This document shows, in pieces, positions 1 through 6,226 of a stretch of 12,682 nt of DNA. Made by a program: the position numbers and the translations under genes. The DNA comes from a bacterium (GTDB lineage Bacteria > Bipolaricaulota > Bipolaricaulia > UBA7950 > UBA9294), in NCBI GenBank assembly GCA_030671645.1, contig DAOVHV010000011.1:1-12682 (forward strand), read 5' to 3'. How positions within the stretch are numbered: position 1 is the stretch's first letter; each line of letters begins with the position of its first letter. The notes below the pieces were generated by a model. The model was given only the letters and a program-made list of their open reading frames with translations. It ran no database searches and was not told the DNA's origin.

Positions 1-825
1 GATTACCAACGCCTGCCGCCATTCCAGTTGGAATATAACGATCAGAATTGCCAATACGAGGAAAGCATCCCGGAACAGATTCACCAGCATCGCTGTGAAC
101 TTCACTTTGATGGCCTGAACGTCGCTGGTTACACGCGTCACCAGCCGCCCCACCGGAGCGCGATCGAAGAACTTCAAGGGCAGTCGGAGCACATGGGCGA
201 AGATCTCCTTGCGCATGTCGTACATCACACGTTGCCCGGTGTACTGCAGCAGATACATCTGCAGTACGCCGAACACAAAGCGGACCAGCAGAATCGTTGC
301 AAACAGCGCGGCCAACCGGACGATGCCGGAAATGGACGTTCCGCGAAGGGTCTCCAGGTCCTCGACCGGCAGACGTCCCAGATCTTCGTCTGATGCGATC
401 CAGCCACCAGATATGGCAGTGAAAACCTCGGGGTATCGAGCCGGGTAGTCGGCTTGCTCAGATCCCTGGGGAATGAACATGTAGTGCTCGATCGACAGAA
501 GATCGGCCTCTTCCCACTCGCGCCGGGTATCCGGAGGTACGTTCAAGGTCTCGATCAGGTATTCGCCGTTCTCGAGATCGAGGGGGAAGCCTTCCTGTGG
601 AGCCTCCGGAAGCTGAACAATGGAATACGGCAAGGTCATGTAGCTGTCGATGGCCGTCTTGGTGATGAAGGGTATCAACAGCTGGATGCCGGCCAGTCCG
701 ACTGTCAGGAGCACACAGACCAAGAAGAGAGCGGGATACGGCTTCAAGAAGCGCAGCAGGCGGCGCATCAGCTGAGCATCAAACGCCTTCCCGAGAATAT
801 CGTCTCCTTGGAAGTGATCGCTCAT
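1..825 (-). CDS. ABC exporter half-transporter subunit, long extracellular loop (3' end outside window)
   Basis: This is the N-terminal 275 residues of a fused permease-ATPase ABC exporter subunit; the rest of the membrane domain and the whole ATPase domain lie beyond position 1. The ATG at 825-823 overlaps the stop of the preceding exporter gene as ATGA, with AGGTGA about 8 bases upstream as ribosome-binding site. Membrane helix 1 spans about residues 32-56, helix 2 about 167-192, and a third hydrophobic stretch begins near 245. Residues 201-240 match the usual intracellular part, including FFDRAPVGRLVTRVTSDV. The unusual part is the roughly 100-residue polar, acidic segment (about 62-165) between helices 1 and 2, where most exporters have a short loop. 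BmrD of Bacillus has an extracellular domain at the same place. The protein most likely pairs with the 577-residue neighbour as a heterodimer. The substrate (drug, lipid or peptide) cannot be told. Confidence 0.93.
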   Translation of the reverse strand, partial: MSDHFQGDDILGKAFDAQLMRRLLRFLKPYPALFLVCVLLTVGLAGIQLLIPFITKTAIDSYMTLPYSIVQLPEAPQEGFPLDLENGEYLIETLNVPPDTRREWEEADLLSIEHYMFIPQGSEQADYPARYPEVFTAISGGWIASDEDLGRLPVEDLETLRGTSISGIVRLAALFATILLVRFVFGVLQMYLLQYTGQRVMYDMRKEIFAHVLRLPLKFFDRAPVGRLVTRVTSDVQAIKVKFTAMLVNLFRDAFLVLAILIVIFQLEWRQALVI

Positions 826-2555
826 GACGGATTCACCTGCCTTTCGGCCTGCTGGAGCTTCCAAATGCGGTTGTAGATACCGTCTTGCGCGATCAGTTCT
901 TCGTGCGTTCCTTGCTCGACAATGCGCCCTGTATCCAGCACGATGGTATGATCGGCGTTCATGACCGCCGAGATGCGGTGGGCGATGATGATGCTCGTCC
1001 GCTTATGGAAGAATTCCCGCAAGGAATTGAGGATGAACTCCTCGCGCTCGGCATCGACTGCCGACAGCGGATCGTCGAACACCACGATTTGCGGATCGAG
1101 CAACAAAGCACGGGCAATCGCAACCCGCTGCTTCTGTCCACCGGACAGTGAGATTCCGCGTTCACCGACGGTGGTTTCGTAGCCTTGCGGGAAATCCAGG
1201 ATCTCGTCGTGGATGCCGGCCATGCGGGCGGCCTTCTTGATTTGATCGTCGGTGGCATTCGGGTCTCCGAACGCGATGTTCTCGGCGATAGTGGCCGAGA
1301 ACAGGAACGGATCCTGCGGCACGAAGCCGATGCACGACCGGAGATCGGCGACCGCGATGTCGCGAATGTCGATGCCTCCGATGCAGACTGTGCCCACCGG
1401 TGGATCGAAGATCCGGGGAATCAGATGCGCCAAGGTCGATTTGCCTGAGCCGGTGAGTCCGACGATGCCTAACGTGGTGCCTTCTTCGATGACCAATTGA
1501 AGGTCGGACAGAGCCGGTGTGGCGTTTCTCCCTTCAGCGGTCGGATAGGCGAACGTCAGATCGCGAATGGTGATCTGCGTTCCAGCGAGCGATCTTGGCT
1601 TGACGGGATTCACGATCTCGGGCTGTTCGGCCAACAATTGATTGATTCGGCCCAACGATGCTTTGCCCCGTTGCAGCAAATTGACGGCCCATCCCAGCGA
1701 GATCATCGGCCAAATCAGCATGGACAGATACTGTGTGAAGGCGACGAAATCTCCGAGAGAAATGCTAAATCGAATGACGTCGATCCCGCCGATCCACAGA
1801 ATAATGGCCAGTGTTGCACCCGACATCAGCTCGATCAACGGATGGAACAGTCCCCAGACGCGAACCAGGGCCATGTTCTTCTGCAAGTAGGTGCGATTGG
1901 ACCCGGCAAAATCGCCCTCGGTTCCTGCCTCTTGCACGAACGACTTGAGAACGCGGATCCCGGCGATGTTCTCTCGAACCTTCTCCATCAGAGCGGAGTA
2001 GGAAGCTTGCACGTTCTCGAAGCGATGGTGAATGACCTTTCCGAATCCGAGCATGAACACGGTCAAAATGGGAAGCGGAAGCACGGCAAACAAAGTGAGC
2101 CGGGGATCGATGGAAATCATAATGGCTACAGAAATGGGGATGACGAACAGCGGGTCGACGATGGTGAGAATGCCGAATCCGCAGGCACGTTGAACGGCGT
2201 CGATGTCGTTGGTGGCATGGGCCATTAAATCGCCGGTTTTCTTCTCGTTGTAGAATGAGGCGGACTGCGAAAGAAAGTGGTTGTACAGCTTGGATCGAAG
2301 TTCCCGTTCGATACGCCGCGAAGTCCCGATGAAGAAATAGCGCCACAAGAATCGGAACACCATTGCAACAGCCGCCAACCCGGTGATCATCAGTCCGCTG
2401 ACGAGCAAATCGCCCTCGCCTTGGGTCAGCCGATCGATAGCCGAGCGGATCACGAGAGGGACAAGGATAGTCGCTGCGTTAACGACCAGGAGTGAAAGAA
2501 ACCCTGCGAAGACCCTTCCCTTATAGCGCCACAACCACGTAGACAGCCGGTCCAT
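822..2555 (-). CDS. ABC exporter half-transporter subunit with degenerate ATPase site
   Basis: This 577-residue fused permease-ATPase is a typical half-size ABC exporter. Six hydrophobic segments lie at roughly residues 14-37, 51-75, 125-148, 152-172, 237-258 and 270-292. The ATPase domain has an A-loop Tyr at 337, Walker A GLTGSGKST (366-374), Q-loop Gln 414, signature LSGGQ (470-474), Walker B ending in Asp 494, D-loop SAVD (498-501) and H-switch His 526. The residue after the Walker B Asp, normally the catalytic Glu, is Asp 495. In the BmrC/TM287 class this change marks the subunit carrying the non-hydrolysing site of a heterodimer, which fits the second exporter gene overlapping its end by ATGA. 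The ATG at 2555 is the first in-frame start and no good Shine-Dalgarno precedes it, so initiation may be weak or leaderless. Substrate unknown; multidrug or lipid export is a family-based guess. Confidence 0.95.
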   Translation of the reverse strand: MDRLSTWLWRYKGRVFAGFLSLLVVNAATILVPLVIRSAIDRLTQGEGDLLVSGLMITGLAAVAMVFRFLWRYFFIGTSRRIERELRSKLYNHFLSQSASFYNEKKTGDLMAHATNDIDAVQRACGFGILTIVDPLFVIPISVAIMISIDPRLTLFAVLPLPILTVFMLGFGKVIHHRFENVQASYSALMEKVRENIAGIRVLKSFVQEAGTEGDFAGSNRTYLQKNMALVRVWGLFHPLIELMSGATLAIILWIGGIDVIRFSISLGDFVAFTQYLSMLIWPMISLGWAVNLLQRGKASLGRINQLLAEQPEIVNPVKPRSLAGTQITIRDLTFAYPTAEGRNATPALSDLQLVIEEGTTLGIVGLTGSGKSTLAHLIPRIFDPPVGTVCIGGIDIRDIAVADLRSCIGFVPQDPFLFSATIAENIAFGDPNATDDQIKKAARMAGIHDEILDFPQGYETTVGERGISLSGGQKQRVAIARALLLDPQIVVFDDPLSAVDAEREEFILNSLREFFHKRTSIIIAHRISAVMNADHTIVLDTGRIVEQGTHEELIAQDGIYNRIWKLQQAERQVNPS

Positions 2556-2564
2556 AGAAGCATG

Positions 2565-2570
2565 ATGATA
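2565..2570 (-). promoter_or_regulatory. Possible -10 element for the exporter genes
   Basis: Read on the minus strand this is TATCAT, 5 of 6 bases matching the -10 consensus, ending 9 bases before the exporter ATG at 2555. A start site about 7 bases downstream would give an almost leaderless transcript, consistent with the missing Shine-Dalgarno. No good -35 hexamer stands 16-18 bases upstream, so this is a weak call. Confidence 0.25.
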
Positions 2571-2639
2571 CTCGATCGGCTCGTTTGGAGAAAGGTGCGA
2601 TGGCTGAAATGACCAAAGGAAAAGCGAATCAGCGATCGA

Positions 2640-2668
2640 TTGGTCGAGAAGAGTCGGATGGCTATAAT
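2640..2668 (+). promoter_or_regulatory. Sigma-70 type promoter of the importer operon
   Basis: TTGGTC (2640-2645) and a perfect TATAAT (2663-2668) are separated by 17 bases, the optimal spacing for the primary sigma factor. Transcription would start near 2675, leaving a leader of about 28 bases that contains a GAGGGGG ribosome-binding site. The element sits in the 147-base gap between divergent genes and points toward the substrate-binding protein. The -35 matches only the TTG half of the consensus. Confidence 0.75.
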
Positions 2669-2691
2669 CTGGCAGCGGTCCGATCCTACGC

Positions 2692-2698
2692 GAGGGGG
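2692..2698 (+). promoter_or_regulatory. Ribosome-binding site that fixes the start of the substrate-binding protein
   Basis: GAGGGGG ends 4 bases before the ATG at 2703. An in-frame start also exists at 2640, but it lies within the -35 element, upstream of the expected transcript start, and would put 21 charged residues ahead of the signal peptide. The site therefore selects 2703. Confidence 0.75.
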
Positions 2699-2702
2699 CA
2701 AG

Positions 2703-3713
2703 ATGAGACGAACTTGGGGTGTGGTTCTGTTTTGTTTGTTGATCTTTTCCGTGGCAGTAGTGGGAGAAACCCTTCCCAGGTTGCGATTCAGTCTACCGCC
2801 GGTGCTCGAAGCATTGCCGATTGCATTTGCCGATGCGTGGGGACTGTTCGAGGAACATGGCGTAGACGTGGAGCTTGTCGGAATCACCGACAATCGGCAG
2901 CGAAGTGCCGCCCTCATTACGGGCAACCTCGATGGCTTGATCCAGGATGTAACGAATTCAATTCTCAATAAGATTGAAGGCACTGACATCGTCATTACCA
3001 GCACTGCGTCTCTGCGATCTCAAACCGACAGTCTGGCATTGGCACTCCTGTCACCGGCTATATTCCGTTTCGAGACCTTCGAAGCCTTAATCGATTCGGG
3101 AGAAGCCATTGCTACGATCTATCGCTCGGATTACGAGTATGTGCTCGAGCAATACCTCCAAGACGAACTTGGAATGGATGCTAGATCCGTTCGTACGATG
3201 TATTTCAACGATACACTACAGATGGCGGTTTGGTTCGGCGCACAAACCCTGCCCTCGGCCATGCTTCCCGAGCCCTATATTTCCTATATCTCGACCTATC
3301 ATCCGCCAAGCGGGGAACCGATCGCGTTGAACATGCTTGTGGATCTATCAGCCCTCGGCCCGCTTCCTTCGACTCTCGTGTTTCGATCATCCTATGTGCA
3401 GGAAAACCCGGCGGCTGTTGAAGCATTTTACGGTGCCTATAGAGAGGCCATCGAACGCATTAACAGTATGCCGCGAGAGGTGCTGATTGATGAGGGGATC
3501 GACATCGCTCTCGGCTTGTTCTTTCAAGGCGCGGACCGCACCACCATCAATCAAGAAGTGCTCGACGTGTTGGCGATCCCCCATTACGAGCTTCCTGGGT
3601 TATTGACGCAGGAGCTTTATGATTCCGTCGGACAGTGGATGCAGGGGAAGGCTTACATCTATACCGCGTTGCCCGCCTACGAAGACATGGTCGATTTTCA
3701 ATTCATCCCATGA
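2703..3713 (+). CDS. Periplasmic substrate-binding protein, NitT/TauT/NMT1-THI5-like ABC importer
   Basis: This 336-residue protein would capture a small solute outside the inner membrane and deliver it to the permease two genes downstream. Residues 1-5 are basic and 6-20 form a hydrophobic signal peptide with likely cleavage near residue 21; there is no lipobox Cys at the cleavage region (Cys 11 is inside the hydrophobic core), so it should be soluble and periplasmic. The mature N-terminus, from RLRFSLPPVLEALPIAFADA through WGLFEEHGVDVELVG, followed by a stretch ending in LITGNLDGLIQD, is the family pattern: a first strand, a 'becoming active in place of' helix, then a sampled-gene-dosage loop. 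The length is normal. Its stop overlaps the ATPase start as ATGA. Known family substrates include nitrate, sulfonates, taurine and thiamine pyrimidine precursors; nothing here identifies which one. Confidence 0.88.
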   Translation: MRRTWGVVLFCLLIFSVAVVGETLPRLRFSLPPVLEALPIAFADAWGLFEEHGVDVELVGITDNRQRSAALITGNLDGLIQDVTNSILNKIEGTDIVITSTASLRSQTDSLALALLSPAIFRFETFEALIDSGEAIATIYRSDYEYVLEQYLQDELGMDARSVRTMYFNDTLQMAVWFGAQTLPSAMLPEPYISYISTYHPPSGEPIALNMLVDLSALGPLPSTLVFRSSYVQENPAAVEAFYGAYREAIERINSMPREVLIDEGIDIALGLFFQGADRTTINQEVLDVLAIPHYELPGLLTQELYDSVGQWMQGKAYIYTALPAYEDMVDFQFIP

Positions 3714-4441
3714 TTTCCGTTCGCGACGTCATCGTTGAGTATGGCCGCGGGACGAAGGCTGTTCGAGCCGTCGAAGACGTGTCCCTAGACATCGACCGCG
3801 GCGAGAGCCTAGCGCTGATCGGGCCGTCGGGGTGCGGAAAAACGTCCCTGTTGTTCGCGATGGCGGGGCTGCATCAAACGGCGTCTGGAACGATCGGAAT
3901 TGGGGGCCTCCCCGTGAATGGCCCGCGTAAGGAAATCGCGCTCATCCTTCAAAATGCCGGACTGCTTCCCTGGAAGACGGTGCTTCAGAACGCGAATCTC
4001 AGTTTGTTGCTCAACAAAGAGTATCCGGAGAAGACAGCCGATGCCGTTTTGGAGGACCTCGGTTTAGGAGACGTCAAGAATCGATTCCCGTCTGAGTTGT
4101 CCGAAGGGATGAAGCGACGTGTCGGGGTTGCCCGCGCGTTGTCCACGTCGCCGTCTGTGATGCTGATGGACGAGCCGCTTGCTTCGCTGGACACCCTCAC
4201 CAAAGAGCGTATTCAGGATTTGTTCCTCGAGCTGTGGAAACAACATCAGTTTACCCTTGTGCTGGTCACGCATGACATCGAGGAGGCCGCCTTCCTTGGG
4301 CAGCGTATCGTCGTGCTGACCGAATGTCCGGCGCATATTAAGACGGTGGTCGACAACCCGGACATGGGCAATCTTGCTTATCGTGGCACCGAGTCGTTCT
4401 TGAATATCGTGGGACAGTTGCGGGAGGCGCTGGAAGAATGA
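3710..4441 (+). CDS. Importer ATPase, SsuB/TauB-type, with LSEGM signature
   Basis: This 243-residue ABC ATPase powers the importer as a homodimer on the cytoplasmic face. It shows Walker A GPSGCGKT (38-45), Q-loop Gln 81 followed by the family's LLPWKTV (85-91), Walker B VMLMDE (150-155) with catalytic Glu 155, D-loop SLD (159-161) and H-switch His 188. The signature reads LSEGM (130-134) where relatives have LSGGM, so the first signature glycine is Glu; the second, more critical glycine is kept. The ATG at 3710 overlaps the previous stop as ATGA and removes 25 implausible residues that a start at 3635 would add. Its own stop overlaps the permease start in the same way, implying coupled translation of all three subunits. 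There is no C-terminal regulatory domain. Confidence 0.94.
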   Translation: MISVRDVIVEYGRGTKAVRAVEDVSLDIDRGESLALIGPSGCGKTSLLFAMAGLHQTASGTIGIGGLPVNGPRKEIALILQNAGLLPWKTVLQNANLSLLLNKEYPEKTADAVLEDLGLGDVKNRFPSELSEGMKRRVGVARALSTSPSVMLMDEPLASLDTLTKERIQDLFLELWKQHQFTLVLVTHDIEEAAFLGQRIVVLTECPAHIKTVVDNPDMGNLAYRGTESFLNIVGQLREALEE

Positions 4442-5271
4442 AGGATCGAATGCATCAAGCAATATGGCTGCGCGTCCTTCGACGCTTGGGAAGCCGAACG
4501 GTCGGTTGGCACATCGGCCGCTATTTGCTCAGCATCGTTGTCCTGCTGTTAGTTTGGTGGGGAGTGAGTGCCATTGTGGAGTATGTCAAGGGTCGAGCTT
4601 TCCTTCCCAACCCCGTTCGAGCCATCTACGAAGTGTGGCGGCTGGGACCGATGTTGTTCCGAAATTTCTGGGTGAGTGCCTGGCGCTTGGTGCTGGCGAT
4701 TTCGATTGCCCTCTCGTTGGGATATCCGCTTGGGCTACTCATCGGTCACGAACGCCGGTTGGATCAACTGGTTTCGCCGATGATCTACATCATTTATCCC
4801 ATCCCGCAGGTTGCTTTCATCCTTCCGTTGTTCCTTATCTTCGGTCTCGGCAATCCTGTCAAGGTGGCAATCGTAGCCAGTGCCTTGTTCTTCCAGATCT
4901 TGGTTTCCGCGCGTGGAGCAGCCAAGCTCATCGATTTCGAGCACGTGATCAGTGTGCGTTCGGCGGGCGCGTCATCGTGGCAGATTTATCGGCACGTAGT
5001 GCTGCCATCGACCTTGCCGTCGATCCTGACAAGCCTGCGTGTCAGCGTCGGTTTGGGCATGGCCTTTCTCTATATCGCGGAGACGACCGGTTCGTTCGAT
5101 CCCTACCGCGGCGGATTGGGGTCGTTCATCGATTCCAACATCTACTCCGGTGCACAGGCATTTGCCGGCATCATGGCGATGGCCCTGCTGGGCATGACCC
5201 TATATATCATAATCGAGATCATCGAGCGAATCGTCTGCCGATGGAAGCACATTGGTCACAAATCCTCTTGA
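4438..5271 (+). CDS. Importer permease, SsuC/TauC/ThiX-type
   Basis: This 277-residue integral membrane protein forms the channel of the importer, probably as a homodimer. About six hydrophobic segments are visible near residues 27-48, 78-103, 112-137, 139-160, 198-218 and 240-262. The cytoplasmic coupling loop (EAA motif) runs about 171-197 with SAGASSWQIYRHVVLPSTLP, and the conserved FLPNPV lies at 55-60 ahead of helix 2; both are typical of the family. The ATG at 4438 overlaps the ATPase stop as ATGA, with GGAAG just upstream. The alternative ATG at 4450 would shorten the protein by four residues and lose the coupling. The end is followed 31 bases later by NAD kinase. Confidence 0.94.
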   Translation: MKDRMHQAIWLRVLRRLGSRTVGWHIGRYLLSIVVLLLVWWGVSAIVEYVKGRAFLPNPVRAIYEVWRLGPMLFRNFWVSAWRLVLAISIALSLGYPLGLLIGHERRLDQLVSPMIYIIYPIPQVAFILPLFLIFGLGNPVKVAIVASALFFQILVSARGAAKLIDFEHVISVRSAGASSWQIYRHVVLPSTLPSILTSLRVSVGLGMAFLYIAETTGSFDPYRGGLGSFIDSNIYSGAQAFAGIMAMALLGMTLYIIIEIIERIVCRWKHIGHKSS

Positions 5272-5302
5272 TGTGGATTGGACCGCTCGCTACTATGCGA
5301 AC

Positions 5303-6127
5303 ATGAATCTGGCACGGATTTACCTGGTCGCCAACATCACCAAGCCCAGGGCACTGAAAACGCTGGCCGATCTCAAGGTGTGGTGCCAAGAACACAACAT
5401 CGATGCGGTCCCCGTTTCCGAGCCGATCTCGCGTGATGATGAGAACGCAATCGTGGTTGCTCTTGGAGGAGACGGAACCGTGCTACACGCCGCCGAGCTC
5501 TTTTCCAAGACGGCCATTCCGATTCTGGGCATCAACCTGGGAAGCCTCGGTTTCCTCACCCAAGCAGCCATCAACGACCTCGCGAAAGTCATGGACAAGC
5601 TGTTGGCTGATCGGTTCCTCGTCGAAGAACGGATGCGGCTTTCGTTCCGTGCTGCTGATTCCGAGGGAACCGTGCTGAACGATATCGTCATCACCGGGGT
5701 CAAGGAATCGCCGTTCTGTGAGATCGAGCTGGCGTGGGGCGACGGCGTGGTGTCTGCGTTTCCCGGTGACGGTGTGATTCTATCTACGGCAACGGGATCT
5801 ACTGCCTATAGTTTGTCTGCAGGAGGCCCAGTGATTGTTCCGCCGGCCGCCTGCATCCTGGCTACTCCCCTTGCCGCTCACAAGCTGGGGCTTCGCCCGG
5901 TGATCTTCCCGCCCGATGAGATCATTCGCGTGATCGCGAGGACACCGGTGCGGCTGTTCGCCGACGGCGATTACTTGTCCAAACTGGCTCCCGACATGGA
6001 AATCGTCGTACGGCGCGCCGAGATTCCTACCTACCTCATTCGACTGGCTGATTCCCCCGTCTTCTTCCGCGTGCTTGACGAAAAGCTCAATTGGGCGGAC
6101 GCAAAACAACGGGAATACCGCGACTAA
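5303..6127 (+). CDS. nadK: NAD kinase
   Basis: This 274-residue enzyme phosphorylates NAD to NADP in the cytoplasm and sets the NADP pool. The hallmark GGDGT is at 55-59, followed by NLGSLGFLT (78-86), the ND pair (126-127) of the NE/D motif, GDGVILSTATGSTAYSLSAG (155-174) and DGD (221-223). Length is close to other bacterial enzymes. I chose the ATG at 5303, giving MNLARIYLVAN, the normal first strand; a TTG at 5252 would overlap the permease and add 17 unrelated residues. No strong Shine-Dalgarno precedes 5303, so translation may depend on ribosomes arriving from the permease gene 31 bases upstream. It appears to be the last gene of the importer transcript. A functional link between NAD phosphorylation and the imported compound is possible but unproven. 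Confidence 0.95.
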   Translation: MNLARIYLVANITKPRALKTLADLKVWCQEHNIDAVPVSEPISRDDENAIVVALGGDGTVLHAAELFSKTAIPILGINLGSLGFLTQAAINDLAKVMDKLLADRFLVEERMRLSFRAADSEGTVLNDIVITGVKESPFCEIELAWGDGVVSAFPGDGVILSTATGSTAYSLSAGGPVIVPPAACILATPLAAHKLGLRPVIFPPDEIIRVIARTPVRLFADGDYLSKLAPDMEIVVRRAEIPTYLIRLADSPVFFRVLDEKLNWADAKQREYRD

Positions 6128-6162
6128 GTTCTACGTCTGGTGACAAATAGGATTGCCTCCCC

Positions 6163-6191
6163 TTTCGTGACTTCAGTTCACTCGGTATAAT
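6163..6191 (+). promoter_or_regulatory. Promoter of the pdxS-to-rpoD gene run
   Basis: A perfect TATAAT at 6186-6191 stands 35 bases before the pdxS ATG. The hexamer 17 bases upstream, TTTCGT (6163-6168), matches only the first two bases of the -35 consensus, so the promoter may be weak or need an activator. Transcription would begin near 6198. No rho-independent terminator is visible between the NAD kinase stop and this promoter, so read-through from upstream is also possible. Confidence 0.6.
6167..6181 (+). promoter_or_regulatory. Imperfect palindrome inside the pdxS promoter, possible operator
   Basis: GTGACTTCAGTTCAC has perfect 4-base arms (GTGA/TCAC) and a further matching pair inside, centred on 6174. 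It lies between the -35 area and the -10 hexamer, where a bound repressor would block polymerase. The match is short and could be chance; no regulator gene is in the window. Confidence 0.25.
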
Positions 6192-6213
6192 CGGCCTGAA
6201 ATGCTGTTCTACT

Positions 6214-6218
6214 AGGGG
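6214..6218 (+). promoter_or_regulatory. Ribosome-binding site that selects the pdxS start
   Basis: AGGGG ends 8 bases before the ATG at 6227. A GTG at 6218 is in frame, but it overlaps this site itself, so the ATG is the better start. It also gives residue numbers for the catalytic lysines identical to those of Bacillus PdxS. Confidence 0.7.
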
Positions 6219-6226
6219 TGAACGCG

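Noticed and set aside
1497..2228. Long plus-strand open frame of 243 codons opposite the exporter ATPase gene
   Set aside because: It is antisense to a gene with clear ABC transporter homology, its product resembles no family I know, and such shadow frames are common in GC-rich DNA.
2556..2702. Riboswitch (TPP or similar) upstream of the importer
   Set aside because: The expected leader after the TATAAT is only about 28 bases, too short for a known aptamer, and no conserved aptamer core is visible.
5201..5214. AT-rich stretch TATATATCATAAT near the end of the permease as a nadK promoter
   Set aside because: CATAAT resembles a -10, but no -35-like hexamer stands at the right distance and the stretch encodes normal membrane-helix residues (LYIII).
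6128..6185. Rho-independent terminator after NAD kinase
   Set aside because: No GC-rich stem followed by a T-run is present; the only dyad is the weak 15-base palindrome near the promoter.
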